Positions 1 through 7,472 of a stretch of DNA of 7,668 nucleotides are shown one piece after another. Numbering within the stretch: the stretch's first letter is position 1; each line of letters begins with the position of its first letter. The notes under the pieces are model-generated. The model saw only the letters and a list, made by a program, of their open reading frames with translations. It was not told the DNA's origin and did no database searches. This stretch comes from an uncultured Roseburia sp. (GTDB lineage Bacteria; Bacillota; Clostridia; Lachnospirales; Lachnospiraceae), in assembly GCA_945928585.1 (NCBI GenBank), contig CAMENQ010000104.1, positions 1 through 7,668 of the forward strand, read 5' to 3'. The position numbers were made by a program, and so were the translations under genes.

Positions 1-613
1 CATATCCAAGACCATCAGCAATACCTGCAGCAAGTGCAATAACATTCTTTAATGAACCGCCAAGCTCTATTCCTAAAACATCAGGACTTGTATATACTCT
101 GAATACGTTATTCATAAATATGTTCTGAATCCTTTCAGCTGTTTCTTTTGTATATGCTCCTGCAACTACAGATGTAGGTATTCCTTTTCCTACCTCCTCT
201 GCATGGCTTGGTCCGGAAAGAGCAGCCACCTCAACATTTGGAAGCTCGTCCTTTATTACATCAGTAAGTGTCATAAAGGTTTCGTCCTCTATACCCTTAC
301 TTACATTAACAATAATCTGACCGTCTCTTACAATATCTTTAAGCATAGCGGCAGTCTGTCTTGTAAATCTTGATGCTACAGCCATAACTACAATATCCAT
401 GTCTTCTACTGCTTCCCTGATATCTGACGTAATTTTAATATCGTCCTGTATTTTTATGCCTGGAAGGGAAATACTGTTTTCCCTATCATTTTTAAGCATA
501 TTTACTTCATTTTCCACCTTAGACCATATGGTTACTTCATTATCGTTATTTCTCAATACTATGGCAAGTGCTATGCCCCATGCACCTGCTCCAATCACTC
601 CAACTTTTGCCAT
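1..613 (-). CDS. gpsA: Glycerol-3-phosphate dehydrogenase [NAD(P)+], 3' end cut off by the window edge
   Basis: This cytoplasmic enzyme reduces dihydroxyacetone phosphate to sn-glycerol-3-phosphate, the backbone precursor of phospholipids. The reading frame is open from an ATG at 613 to the left edge and gives 204 residues; the family is usually about 330 to 340, so roughly the last 130 are outside the window. It begins MAKVGVIGAGAWGIALA, with the nucleotide-binding glycine motif at residues 8-13. Other family marks are VSKGIE (Lys106), SGPSHAEEV (133-141) and ELGGSLKNV, where Lys189 matches the conserved catalytic lysine. The start follows the plsY stop by 3 bases, with an AGGAGG site inside the plsY end. 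Being next to plsY fits the pathway, because PlsY uses the GpsA product. The visible part is intact. I am confident of the family; cofactor preference cannot be read here. Confidence 0.96.
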   Translation of the reverse strand, partial: MAKVGVIGAGAWGIALAIVLRNNDNEVTIWSKVENEVNMLKNDRENSISLPGIKIQDDIKITSDIREAVEDMDIVVMAVASRFTRQTAAMLKDIVRDGQIIVNVSKGIEDETFMTLTDVIKDELPNVEVAALSGPSHAEEVGKGIPTSVVAGAYTKETAERIQNIFMNNVFRVYTSPDVLGIELGGSLKNVIALAAGIADGLGY

Positions 614-616
614 TTT

Positions 617-1315
617 TTACTTTTCCTCCTTTTTCTTATCTCCGATTCGTCTTTCTGTTCCATTTAAAAGTCTGCTAATATTTCCTCTGTGCTTAAATAT
701 TGCAAGTCCCGTAAATAAAAATGTAAGGACAATAAATTCAAACGGAAATCCTGCTGAGGATACATTAAACCACCCTGTTTTCCCACTTGTAAGGTCAAAC
801 ACTATAACAAGTACAAAATGCATAAGCATAAGACTGATTGAACCAAGAGAAACATATTTTGATATGGCCGTAACTATCATAAATGTTAAAAGGTCTATTA
901 CTATAATAGGCCAGAAGAACATAGATATAACAACACCTGATGAAGCAGCTATGCCTTTTCCGCCTTTAAAGCCCATATAGAACGGATAATTGTGTCCTAA
1001 AACAACACCCATTCCTGCGTACATTATAAGTATGTATTCCATACTTATAAAAGCATCTCCTGAGCCTATATCGAAAACAAATGCGCACAAAAGCCTTACA
1101 ACACAGCCTGCAAGAACACCTTTAAGCATATCGCCAAGATATGTGATAATGCCTGCCTTTTTCCCAAGAACTCTCATAGCATTTGTAGTACCTGCGTTAC
1201 CGCTTCCGTAATCTCTTATATCTACGTGATTCAATTTTCCATATATGTATCCTGTCTGAAACAAACCAAATATATATCCTATAATGACACATATAACTCT
1301 GTAAAATATCTGCAT
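617..1315 (-). CDS. plsY: Acyl-phosphate:glycerol-3-phosphate acyltransferase PlsY
   Basis: PlsY is a polytopic inner-membrane enzyme. It moves an acyl group from acyl-phosphate (made by PlsX) to position 1 of glycerol-3-phosphate, forming lysophosphatidic acid, the first committed step of phospholipid synthesis in most bacteria. The 232-residue product is hydrophobic throughout. It has the family motifs YGSGNAGTTNAMR (36-48), GHNYPFYMGFKGGKG (107-121) and, near the C-terminus, KHRGNISRLLNGTE. It is slightly longer than the usual 200 or so residues, with a short lysine- and glutamate-rich tail. The ATG at 1315 follows a GAGAGG site by 5 bases and lies 20 bases after the der stop. gpsA starts 3 bases after its own stop, so GpsA can supply substrate from the same transcript. 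Older names are YgiH and YneS. plsX is not in the window. Confidence 0.96.
   Translation of the reverse strand: MQIFYRVICVIIGYIFGLFQTGYIYGKLNHVDIRDYGSGNAGTTNAMRVLGKKAGIITYLGDMLKGVLAGCVVRLLCAFVFDIGSGDAFISMEYILIMYAGMGVVLGHNYPFYMGFKGGKGIAASSGVVISMFFWPIIVIDLLTFMIVTAISKYVSLGSISLMLMHFVLVIVFDLTSGKTGWFNVSSAGFPFEFIVLTFLFTGLAIFKHRGNISRLLNGTERRIGDKKKEEK
625..630 (-). promoter_or_regulatory. Ribosome binding site of gpsA, inside the plsY 3' end
   Basis: On the minus strand this reads AGGAGG, 11 bases before the gpsA ATG. It lies within the last codons of plsY, so ribosomes finishing plsY pass directly over it. This supports translational coupling of the two genes and the choice of ATG at 613. Confidence 0.75.
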
Positions 1316-1335
1316 AATTTCCTCTCTTCCAAGCC

Positions 1336-2676
1336 TTATTCTTTTTCCTGACGTTCTCTTATTATAAATTTAAGCGGCGTACCCTTAAAACCAAAGGCTT
1401 CTCTTATTTTATTTTCTATGTATCTTGTATACGAGAAGTGCATGAGTTCCTTGTCGTTTACAAAAATAACAAAAGTAGGTGGTTTAACCGCTACCTGTGT
1501 AATATAATACAGCTTAAGTCTCTTTCCCTTATCAGATGGAGGCTGCTGCAGTGCTACTGCCTCTGCCATAATTTCGTTTAACACTCCTGTTCCTATACGA
1601 AGTGCATGATTTTCTATGACAACATCTATAAGTTCAAACAGCTTATTTATACGCTGTCCTGTCATGGCTGATATAAATAACAGCTCTGCATATGGCATAA
1701 ACGACAGCGTTTCCTTTATCTTTTCCGTATGCTTGTAAATGGTTTTGTCATCCTTTTCCACTGCGTCCCATTTATTGACAGCAACTATTACACCTTTTCC
1801 TCTTTCATGGGCTATTCCGGCAATCTTAGCATCCTGCTCCGTAACACCTTCTGTAGCGTCTATCATAAGAACAACAATATCTGCCCTCTCCACGGCAGTA
1901 ACAGAACGTATTATGGAATATCTTTCAAGTTCTTCCTTTATTTTATTTTTTCTTCTAAGTCCTGCCGTATCAATAAATATATATTCCTTTGATAGTCCGT
2001 CTGAGTCCTTTCTCTTTACAACAGTATCTACCGCATCTCTTGTAGTTCCTGCTATATTTGACACTATAAGTCTGTTCTCACCAAGGAGTTTGTTTATAAG
2101 GGAAGATTTTCCCACATTCGGTTTTCCTATAATGGCAATTCTAGGACGCTCGTCCTCTGTATCATCAGCCTCCACGTTTTCAAAATGCTTTACAACCTCG
2201 TCAAGCATATCACCAAGCCCTAATTTTGAAATAGCAGAAATAGGAACAGGGTCTCCTATTCCTAAATTATAAAACTCATATACATCTGCATTGTATTTGT
2301 TAAAATTGTCTACTTTATTTACAACAAGCACTACAGGTTTGTTGCTTCTTCTAAGCATATCTGCAACCTTTGCATCGCTGTCCACAAGTCCCTGCTTTAC
2401 ATCTACCATAAAAACTATAACATCCGCTGTAGATATGGCTATCTGTGCCTGCTCTCTCATCTGCGTTAATATAATATCCCTGCTGTCCGGCTCTATACCG
2501 CCTGTATCAACCATAGTAAAAGAATAGTCAAGCCATGTGACATCTGCGTATATTCTGTCTCTTGTCACTCCCGGAGTATCCTTAACTATGGAAATCGCCT
2601 CTCCTGCCAAAGCATTAAACAATGTGGATTTTCCCACATTTGGTCTTCCTACTATGGCAACTATAGGTTTACTCAT
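1336..2676 (-). CDS. der: Ribosome-assembly GTPase Der (EngA)
   Basis: Der is an essential tandem-domain GTPase needed for maturation of the large (50S) ribosomal subunit. From the preferred start the product has 446 residues, typical for the family. The first G domain shows GRPNVGKS (10-17), DTGG (57-60) and NKVD (120-123). The second shows GKPNVGKS (184-191), DTAG (236-239) and NKWD (301-304). A C-terminal KH-like domain of about 90 residues follows and ends in the family signature [11 protein letters not shown]. An ATG 15 bases further upstream, at 2691, would add MEEKK, but it overlaps the GGAGG ribosome binding site that sits 8 bases before the ATG at 2676, so I chose 2676. The gene starts inside the end of the DUF512 gene (8-base overlap) and is followed by plsY after 20 bases. 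All key nucleotide-binding residues are present. Confidence 0.97.
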   Translation of the reverse strand: MSKPIVAIVGRPNVGKSTLFNALAGEAISIVKDTPGVTRDRIYADVTWLDYSFTMVDTGGIEPDSRDIILTQMREQAQIAISTADVIVFMVDVKQGLVDSDAKVADMLRRSNKPVVLVVNKVDNFNKYNADVYEFYNLGIGDPVPISAISKLGLGDMLDEVVKHFENVEADDTEDERPRIAIIGKPNVGKSSLINKLLGENRLIVSNIAGTTRDAVDTVVKRKDSDGLSKEYIFIDTAGLRRKNKIKEELERYSIIRSVTAVERADIVVLMIDATEGVTEQDAKIAGIAHERGKGVIVAVNKWDAVEKDDKTIYKHTEKIKETLSFMPYAELLFISAMTGQRINKLFELIDVVIENHALRIGTGVLNEIMAEAVALQQPPSDKGKRLKLYYITQVAVKPPTFVIFVNDKELMHFSYTRYIENKIREAFGFKGTPLKFIIRERQEKE

Positions 2677-4069
2677 CTTTTTTTCCTCCATTATCAGGGT
2701 AATTCTTTATATATACAAAATTACCGTCTGCTGCTCTTTCCGTTATGGCAGCTTTCCCGTCAATAAAGCTTAATAATAAATCTTTACCGCTTGATTTTAC
2801 AATATTTACAGGCACTTGTAAAGCCTTTTCCACTTCAGTAAGGTACATATCATCTAAAAATATATCCTCGCCGCTTCTTAAAATATTGTTTGGAAGCAGC
2901 AAAACCTCGCCTAAATTCCTACCTTTAAGCTGTGCTATAATATCCTGACCTGTTATTAGCCCTGACACTGTAATTGTCTCTCCAAAAAAGTCATTTCTTA
3001 TTTTATATACGTCAATCTTTATGTTTGGAAATTTCTCCATAGTCATATCTGCAAGCTCTTTTATGAGATTATATGCGAGATATCCTGTAGCAAGAGAAAT
3101 ATGATGCTTTCTGTCATCACTCTTTGTTTCTTTAATTGCCTCCAGAAATTCATCCTTTAAAAGTCTCATCATTCCAACACCGTTTTCAAGCTGTATATAT
3201 CCGTCGTATCGTTCCTCCTCAGGGAAATCCCTGCCTGCGTTTATATACCACTCATCAGATGCATGGATAAAATGAAGTCCATAGCGCTCATAAAAACCTT
3301 TCTGATAGCTTTCTATCATATCTATGACTTCACCTGCTTCCTCACTGCTAAACATCTCTAAAGGATACAGACCTTCTCTGTATTTTGTAAGACCTGCCGG
3401 AACTACAGACACACTTCTCATATGCGGTAGATATTTCGATAAATCCTCTATGGTATGCCTAAGCTCCTCTCCGTCATTTACACCCTTACACAAAACCACC
3501 TGTCCGTTCATCTCTATGCAGGCTTCCGAGAGTCTGTCTAGCTTTTTTAGTGCTTCACCGGCAAACCTGTTATTTAACATTTTACACCGAAGCTTTGGAT
3601 TAGTAGTCTGTACGGAAATATTTATTGGGCACAGGTGATATTTTATTATCCTGTCTATGTCCTTATCACTCATATTTGTAAGTGTTATATAATTTCCCTG
3701 CAAAAACGAAAGCCTTGAATCATCGTCCTTAAAATAAAGTGTTTCTCTCATCCCCTTAGGCATCTGGTCAATAAAACAGAAAATACACTTATTGGTACAT
3801 GATTTATAATTATCCATAAGTCCATTTTCAAATTCTATACCTAAATCCTCGTCAAGCTCCTTATCTATCTCAAGAAGCCATTCCTCACCATCAGGCTTTT
3901 TTACAAGCATCTCAATATATTCATCATTAATGGCATAGTGATAATCGAAGACATCCTCCATTTCTTCACCATTTATCTCAAGAAGCACATCTCCTGCTTC
4001 GATTTCCATTTCTTCTGCTATAGAGCCTTTCTTAACACTCTTTATAAGATGCCCCTTTTTCTTTTTCAT
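2669..4069 (-). CDS. DUF512 family protein with PDZ-like and radical-SAM-like regions, function unknown
   Basis: This 466-residue protein belongs to a conserved but uncharacterised family found in Clostridia, with relatives in cyanobacteria. The first 75 residues look like a PDZ domain ([26 protein letters not shown]). Next comes a cysteine cluster CTNKCIFC (Cys91, Cys95, Cys98) followed by FIDQMP. This matches the CxxxCxxC pattern that binds a 4Fe-4S cluster in radical SAM enzymes. The middle carries [12 protein letters not shown] (220-231) and HASDEWY (269-275), and the C-terminal DUF512 part has GLITGQDI (370-377). There is no signal peptide or membrane segment, so it should be cytoplasmic. 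The ATG at 4069 follows an AGGTGA site by 8 bases. Its stop lies inside der, with an 8-base overlap, which suggests a role linked to ribosome assembly or at least shared expression. Substrate and reaction are unknown, and SAM chemistry is inferred from the cysteine motif only. Confidence 0.9.
   Translation of the reverse strand: MKKKKGHLIKSVKKGSIAEEMEIEAGDVLLEINGEEMEDVFDYHYAINDEYIEMLVKKPDGEEWLLEIDKELDEDLGIEFENGLMDNYKSCTNKCIFCFIDQMPKGMRETLYFKDDDSRLSFLQGNYITLTNMSDKDIDRIIKYHLCPINISVQTTNPKLRCKMLNNRFAGEALKKLDRLSEACIEMNGQVVLCKGVNDGEELRHTIEDLSKYLPHMRSVSVVPAGLTKYREGLYPLEMFSSEEAGEVIDMIESYQKGFYERYGLHFIHASDEWYINAGRDFPEEERYDGYIQLENGVGMMRLLKDEFLEAIKETKSDDRKHHISLATGYLAYNLIKELADMTMEKFPNIKIDVYKIRNDFFGETITVSGLITGQDIIAQLKGRNLGEVLLLPNNILRSGEDIFLDDMYLTEVEKALQVPVNIVKSSGKDLLLSFIDGKAAITERAADGNFVYIKNYPDNGGKKDE
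2685..2689 (-). promoter_or_regulatory. Ribosome binding site that decides the der start
   Basis: The minus strand reads GGAGG here, followed by an 8-base A-rich spacer and the ATG at 2676. The alternative upstream ATG (2691-2689) overlaps the first G of this site, so it is unlikely to be the main start. The site lies inside the coding region of the DUF512 gene, which points to coupled translation. Confidence 0.8.
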
Positions 4070-4092
4070 ATATTATGTCACCTCATAAACAA

Positions 4093-4098
4093 ATTATA
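4093..4098 (-). promoter_or_regulatory. Possible -10 box for the DUF512-der-plsY-gpsA unit
   Basis: The minus strand reads TATAAT, a perfect consensus -10 hexamer, 24 bases before the DUF512 start codon. No good -35 hexamer sits 16 to 18 bases upstream, and the region is AT-rich enough for a chance match. A start site about 7 bases downstream would leave a very short leader in front of the ribosome binding site. The call is therefore weak. Confidence 0.3.
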
Positions 4099-4130
4099 TT
4101 TTGTAAAAGACTGAAAATCTTCTGTAATCA

Positions 4131-4154
4131 TTACTGTATGCAAAAGTACAGTAA
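4131..4154. repeat. Perfect 8+8 inverted repeat in the prs-DUF512 gap
   Basis: The arms TTACTGTA (4131-4138) and TACAGTAA (4147-4154) are exact reverse complements around an 8-base centre. A second, smaller palindrome, GTAAT-C-ATTAC (4124-4134), overlaps its left arm. The repeat starts 7 bases after the prs stop codon. It could form a weak, mostly A-T hairpin in RNA, but no T-run follows on the transcribed strand, so it does not look like a standard intrinsic terminator. An operator upstream of the DUF512 gene is the other reading. I do not recognise the motif. Confidence 0.55.
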
Positions 4155-4161
4155 ATATCAG

Positions 4162-5343
4162 TTAAAATCTTCCTTCCTCATAATCTTTCACCAGTGACTT
4201 TATACGCTCTGTCGGACTCATAACAGGCTCCGTAGAGAAATCATGATTCAGCGTATCTATAATAAGTGCTATAAATTTACTCATATCTGCCTCAAGATAA
4301 TATGGTCTCTTAAAAAGTTCCGGATTTCTGTAGGTAAGATTTGTAGTAATAACATAATTTATATAGCCTTTCTTATAATAATCATCAAACTTTGAAAGAC
4401 CGTCCGTAAAAAGTCCAAAGGTCGTACAGACAATAACCTTTCTGGCTCCTCTGTCCTTTATCTGCTTTGCCACATCAAGCATACTTTCTCCTGAGGAAAT
4501 CATATCATCAACTATTATAACATCTTTATTCTTTACGTTTGAGCCTAAAAATTCATGTGCAACTATAGGATTTTTGCCGTTTACTATAGTGGAATAATCA
4601 CGCCTTTTATAAAACATCCCCATATCTACACCGAGAACATTTGAAAAATAAACAGCCCTGTTCATAGCTCCTTCATCAGGGCTTATAATCATAAGATGCT
4701 CATTATCAATTTTTAAATCCTTATCCACCTTTAATAGTGCCCTTATAAACTGGAACGGCGGCATATAATTATCAAAGCCGTGAAGCGGAATGGCATTGTC
4801 TATTCTTGGGTCATGGGCATCAAATGTTATAATATCATTTACACCCATATTCATAAGCTCCTGCAGTGCAAGAGCACAATCCAAAGACTCTCTCTTTGTT
4901 CTCTTATGCTGTCTTCCTTCATACAGAAACGGCATAATGACATTTACTCTTTTTGCATGAGCCACTGTTGCAGAAATTATTCTCTTTAAATCCTGATAAT
5001 GGTCATCAGGTGACATATGATTTTCATGTCCGCATACAGAATATGTGAGGCTGTAATTTCCTACATCTACCATAGCAAACATATCCACCCCACGTACCGA
5101 CTCATCTACTACTCCCTTCGCTTCTCCGGAACCGAATCTCGGACAATGACATTTTAAGAGATATGAATCACTTTTATAACCCTTAAACTCTATAGGTGAT
5201 GAATGGCTTATAACTCTGTTGCCCCTGAGTTCAACCAAATGTGTATCAACTTTATGTGCAAGGCTCATACATCCCTCCAAAGCAGCCACCTTTAATGGTG
5301 CCACCGGAATAGGTGTAGTTTCTGTAAAATTTCCGTTCTGCAT
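4162..5343 (-). CDS. prs: Ribose-phosphate pyrophosphokinase (PRPP synthetase), long variant form
   Basis: This enzyme transfers pyrophosphate from ATP to ribose-5-phosphate, giving PRPP for purine, pyrimidine, NAD, histidine and tryptophan synthesis in the cytoplasm. The product has 393 residues, against about 310 to 320 for the classical enzyme. The clearest mark is the PRPP-binding loop VIIVDDMISSGESM (275-288). Others are MPFLYEGRQHKR (137-148), matching the classical ATP-binding MPYYGYARQDRK region, then FDAHDPR (174-180), SPDEGAMNRA (221-230) and YKRRDY (245-250). About 60 to 70 extra N-terminal residues precede the part that aligns with the classical core. Several motifs differ from the textbook form; for example DAHDPR stands where DLHxxQ is usual. 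The ATG at 5343 follows a GAGG site by 7 bases. The gene stands apart from both neighbours by gaps of about 90 bases, so it may be transcribed alone. I am confident of the family, less so that its regulation is classical. Confidence 0.92.
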   Translation of the reverse strand: MQNGNFTETTPIPVAPLKVAALEGCMSLAHKVDTHLVELRGNRVISHSSPIEFKGYKSDSYLLKCHCPRFGSGEAKGVVDESVRGVDMFAMVDVGNYSLTYSVCGHENHMSPDDHYQDLKRIISATVAHAKRVNVIMPFLYEGRQHKRTKRESLDCALALQELMNMGVNDIITFDAHDPRIDNAIPLHGFDNYMPPFQFIRALLKVDKDLKIDNEHLMIISPDEGAMNRAVYFSNVLGVDMGMFYKRRDYSTIVNGKNPIVAHEFLGSNVKNKDVIIVDDMISSGESMLDVAKQIKDRGARKVIVCTTFGLFTDGLSKFDDYYKKGYINYVITTNLTYRNPELFKRPYYLEADMSKFIALIIDTLNHDFSTEPVMSPTERIKSLVKDYEEGRF

Positions 5344-5378
5344 AATATTTCCTCTCTTCTGTATGTCTTCTAGGCTGA

Positions 5379-5407
5379 TTTTTAGCTTCTAATCACACAA
5401 CCAATAA
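5379..5407 (-). promoter_or_regulatory. Weak candidate promoter for prs
   Basis: On the minus strand TTATTG (5402-5407) and TAAAAA (5379-5384) are 17 bases apart, the ideal spacing for a housekeeping sigma-factor promoter. Both hexamers match the consensus only partly, and the gap is AT-rich. It would give prs its own transcript with a leader of about 30 bases. Confidence 0.22.
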
Positions 5408-5434
5408 AAATTTTATCATTTATGGATTTTACCG

Positions 5435-6529
5435 TCAATCCCATTCCTTAAAAAATAAATTTAAGTCGCAGTTTCCATTAATACCGTCAATTTGTCCGTC
5501 ACTTGCATACTGCCAGCCTGCCACCTGATATGGTATATAAATATCATCATTATAATATGCATACCATATATCCCTGTCCTTTAGCTGCTCCAGATCAACA
5601 AGTGTTACAAGACATTTAATGTTTCCGTAAAGCATAGTGTGGTAGCCCTCTTTTTCCACCGTTTCAAAAAATGTCTTACATACATTTGTAAGTTCTTCCT
5701 TTGACAGTGCTTCATTTCTTCCATCCTCGCCTGCTATATCCTCCACATCAAGTACTACCGGCAAATCAATGTCATAATCCTTTATTCTCTCAAGAACAAA
5801 CTGTGCTTCTTCCTTTGCTTCCTCCTCATTAATGGCCTCGGAAAACATATATACACCTACCTTTATGCCTGCTTTTTTTGCTCCCTCTATATTTTCCTTA
5901 AAATATTCATCTTCAACAAGTGCTCCGGAGCCATAGCCTCTTAACCCTACTCTTATAAAAGCATAATCAACACCATCTGCCTTAACCTTATCCCAGTCTA
6001 TTTTCCCCTGAAACTTTGAAACATCTATAGTCTTATATGTGGTAATATTCTCATCTCCAATATATTTAAGTTCTCCTGCCTCCTTATCCATCCAGAAGTC
6101 ACCCCTGCTAAAGTTGTTCTTAGGCAAATCAAGTATTTCTCCAAACACAAAACCGCCTGTATCATTGTGTATAAGATATTCCGGAAACATTTCCCTTAAC
6201 ATGTTAAGTGTGCTTGTCCCGCCTGACATTCTGTCCTTTATTGTGCCAAGTATTTCTGCCCTGCTTTCATCATAAGCCTGGCTGTATGCTTCCTTATGCT
6301 CATTTTCAATAAGCTTTGCCACCTGCTCTGCTGATATATAATCATCTGTATTTACTACAGTGTCTCCGTTTACGGCAACAACATCATTATTTTCTTTATT
6401 TCTGTCAATAAGCATAAATGTAAGTATAGATGCCGCTGATACAAACCCAAGTGTCATAATGGCAGCATATACCTTAACTCCCTTTCCTGTTCTTTTTTTC
6501 TTTTTCTCATTATTCAAAGTATTTTCCAT
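5435..6529 (-). CDS. Membrane-anchored glycoside hydrolase family 25 (lysozyme-like) protein
   Basis: GH25 enzymes are muramidases that cut the MurNAc-GlcNAc bond of peptidoglycan. The 364-residue product starts with a lysine-rich cytoplasmic stretch (KKKKR, 9-13). One hydrophobic segment follows at about 20-41, likely an uncleaved signal anchor that places the rest outside the cell. Residues 60-165 match no domain I know; part of it (about 66-100) is charged and helix-like. The GH25 domain spans about 166-361: TIDVSKFQGKIDW (167-179, Asp169), PVVLDVED (257-264, Asp261 and Glu263, the usual DxE pair) and a final WQYASDGQIDGINGNCDLN stretch. The expected acidic residues are present, so it is probably active. 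The ATG at 6529 follows an AGGAGA site by 5 bases. It lies 36 bases after pgeF, another cell-wall gene. A role in wall turnover or division is plausible but inferred; no phage genes are nearby. Confidence 0.92.
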   Translation of the reverse strand: MENTLNNEKKKKRTGKGVKVYAAIMTLGFVSAASILTFMLIDRNKENNDVVAVNGDTVVNTDDYISAEQVAKLIENEHKEAYSQAYDESRAEILGTIKDRMSGGTSTLNMLREMFPEYLIHNDTGGFVFGEILDLPKNNFSRGDFWMDKEAGELKYIGDENITTYKTIDVSKFQGKIDWDKVKADGVDYAFIRVGLRGYGSGALVEDEYFKENIEGAKKAGIKVGVYMFSEAINEEEAKEEAQFVLERIKDYDIDLPVVLDVEDIAGEDGRNEALSKEELTNVCKTFFETVEKEGYHTMLYGNIKCLVTLVDLEQLKDRDIWYAYYNDDIYIPYQVAGWQYASDGQIDGINGNCDLNLFFKEWD

Positions 6530-6565
6530 AGTTTTCTCCTGTTTTTTATATTTATTATTTTACTT

Positions 6566-7462
6566 TCATAACTTATTCAGCATTAAAAATGCACACAAAT
6601 TTCCCCGTTTTCCCATATGTCCTCTGTGTGAAAACAATATATCCCTGTTACAGCACGTGCATACGTCGGGAACAGCTATATTATCAGCCCGAACACCTGC
6701 ATCTGTCAACACTTTATAATTTGCAGCCCACAGGTTTAACATATATTTTCCATTATCCTTTTTATACAATATTTTTTCCATATGCTGTGGCACATCATTA
6801 AGCCAATTTTTATCATCAGTTTTATATTTTTCAGCAAAAACACCAAACTGATGCTCAAATTCCACAGCTACCTCCTCAGAAACCTCATAGCAGTTTCCAC
6901 ATATTGATGGTCCTATAGCTGCAATTACATCTTCAGGCTTAGTACCGAACTCCTCATTCATCTGTCTTAACGTAGCCTGCCCCATTTTGTTTACCGTTCC
7001 CCTCCATCCGGAATGTGAAAGACCTATTGCCTTGTTCTTTATATCAACAAAATAAAGAGGAACACAGTCTGCATATGATGTAACCAAAGTAATTTCCGGC
7101 TCATTTGTTATAAGCCCGTCAATATCCTTATAATCAGCCTGTCTGTATATCCCTTTGCCTATATCCTCCCTCGTAACTTTTTTCACGTTTACTGTGTGTG
7201 TCTGGTCGCTCATTACGGGATTTTTAAAGCCGTTTTTTTCCAAAAAAATATCAAAGTTTCTTCTTACATTATCCACTGAATCTCCCATCTTTACCGAAAA
7301 ATTCATTGAAGCATACATCCCTTCACTTACTCCGCCAATCCTTGTAGAAAAAGCATGATGTACAATTCCTGTTTCATTTAATTTCTTATACTGTATATAT
7401 GGTGCTTCCGTTTCCACTATAACAGTGGTACATATTTTACCTGCTTTTTTTATATTTATCAT
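6566..7462 (-). CDS. pgeF: PgeF/YfiH family protein (laccase domain, peptidoglycan editing factor)
   Basis: In E. coli, PgeF prevents wrong amino acids (serine for alanine) from staying in peptidoglycan precursors. Family members have also been reported to act on purine nucleosides and, in older work, as polyphenol oxidases. The 298-residue product has the family motifs FSTRIGGVSEG (38-48), SDQTHTV (85-91), YADCVPLYFVD (130-140), LSHSGWRGTV (148-157) and AIGPSICGNCYEV (182-194). His89, Cys133 and His150 correspond to the conserved zinc-site residues. It ends with CTCCNRDILFSHRGHMGKRG, matching the C-terminal signature. No signal peptide is seen, so it should be cytoplasmic. The ATG at 7462 follows a GAGGT site by 6 bases and lies 10 bases after the yraN stop. 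The next gene encodes a peptidoglycan hydrolase, which fits a cell-wall role, though which activity matters here cannot be read from sequence. Confidence 0.93.
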   Translation of the reverse strand: MINIKKAGKICTTVIVETEAPYIQYKKLNETGIVHHAFSTRIGGVSEGMYASMNFSVKMGDSVDNVRRNFDIFLEKNGFKNPVMSDQTHTVNVKKVTREDIGKGIYRQADYKDIDGLITNEPEITLVTSYADCVPLYFVDIKNKAIGLSHSGWRGTVNKMGQATLRQMNEEFGTKPEDVIAAIGPSICGNCYEVSEEVAVEFEHQFGVFAEKYKTDDKNWLNDVPQHMEKILYKKDNGKYMLNLWAANYKVLTDAGVRADNIAVPDVCTCCNRDILFSHRGHMGKRGNLCAFLMLNKL

Positions 7463-7472
7463 TCATTTACCT

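Noticed and set aside
399..980. Plus-strand open frame of 193 codons
   Set aside because: It lies opposite gpsA and plsY, which have clear family motifs, and its translation is a low-complexity serine- and phenylalanine-rich sequence with no recognisable domain. It is an antisense shadow.
1739..2272. Plus-strand open frame of 177 codons
   Set aside because: It is wholly antisense to der, has no ribosome binding site of note, and its composition (rich in S, F, I, P) is what reverse reading of a conserved gene gives.
2677..2691. Five-codon longer der product starting at the ATG at 2691
   Set aside because: That ATG overlaps the GGAGG ribosome binding site serving the ATG at 2676, and [17 protein letters not shown] is the normal Der N-terminus.
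4131..4154. Intrinsic terminator of prs
   Set aside because: The inverted repeat is real, but each stem arm has only two G/C bases and no T-run follows on the minus strand, so the standard terminator pattern is not met.
5404..5416. ATAAAA-A-TTTTAT palindrome in the gap before prs, considered as a terminator for the GH25 gene
   Set aside because: The stem is only A-T pairs with a one-base centre, which cannot form a stable RNA hairpin, and such matches are common in AT-rich gaps.
5435..6529. Phage endolysin or prophage remnant
   Set aside because: GH25 domains are common in phage lysins, but this protein has a membrane anchor, lacks a wall-binding repeat domain, and sits among housekeeping genes with no holin or phage structural gene nearby.
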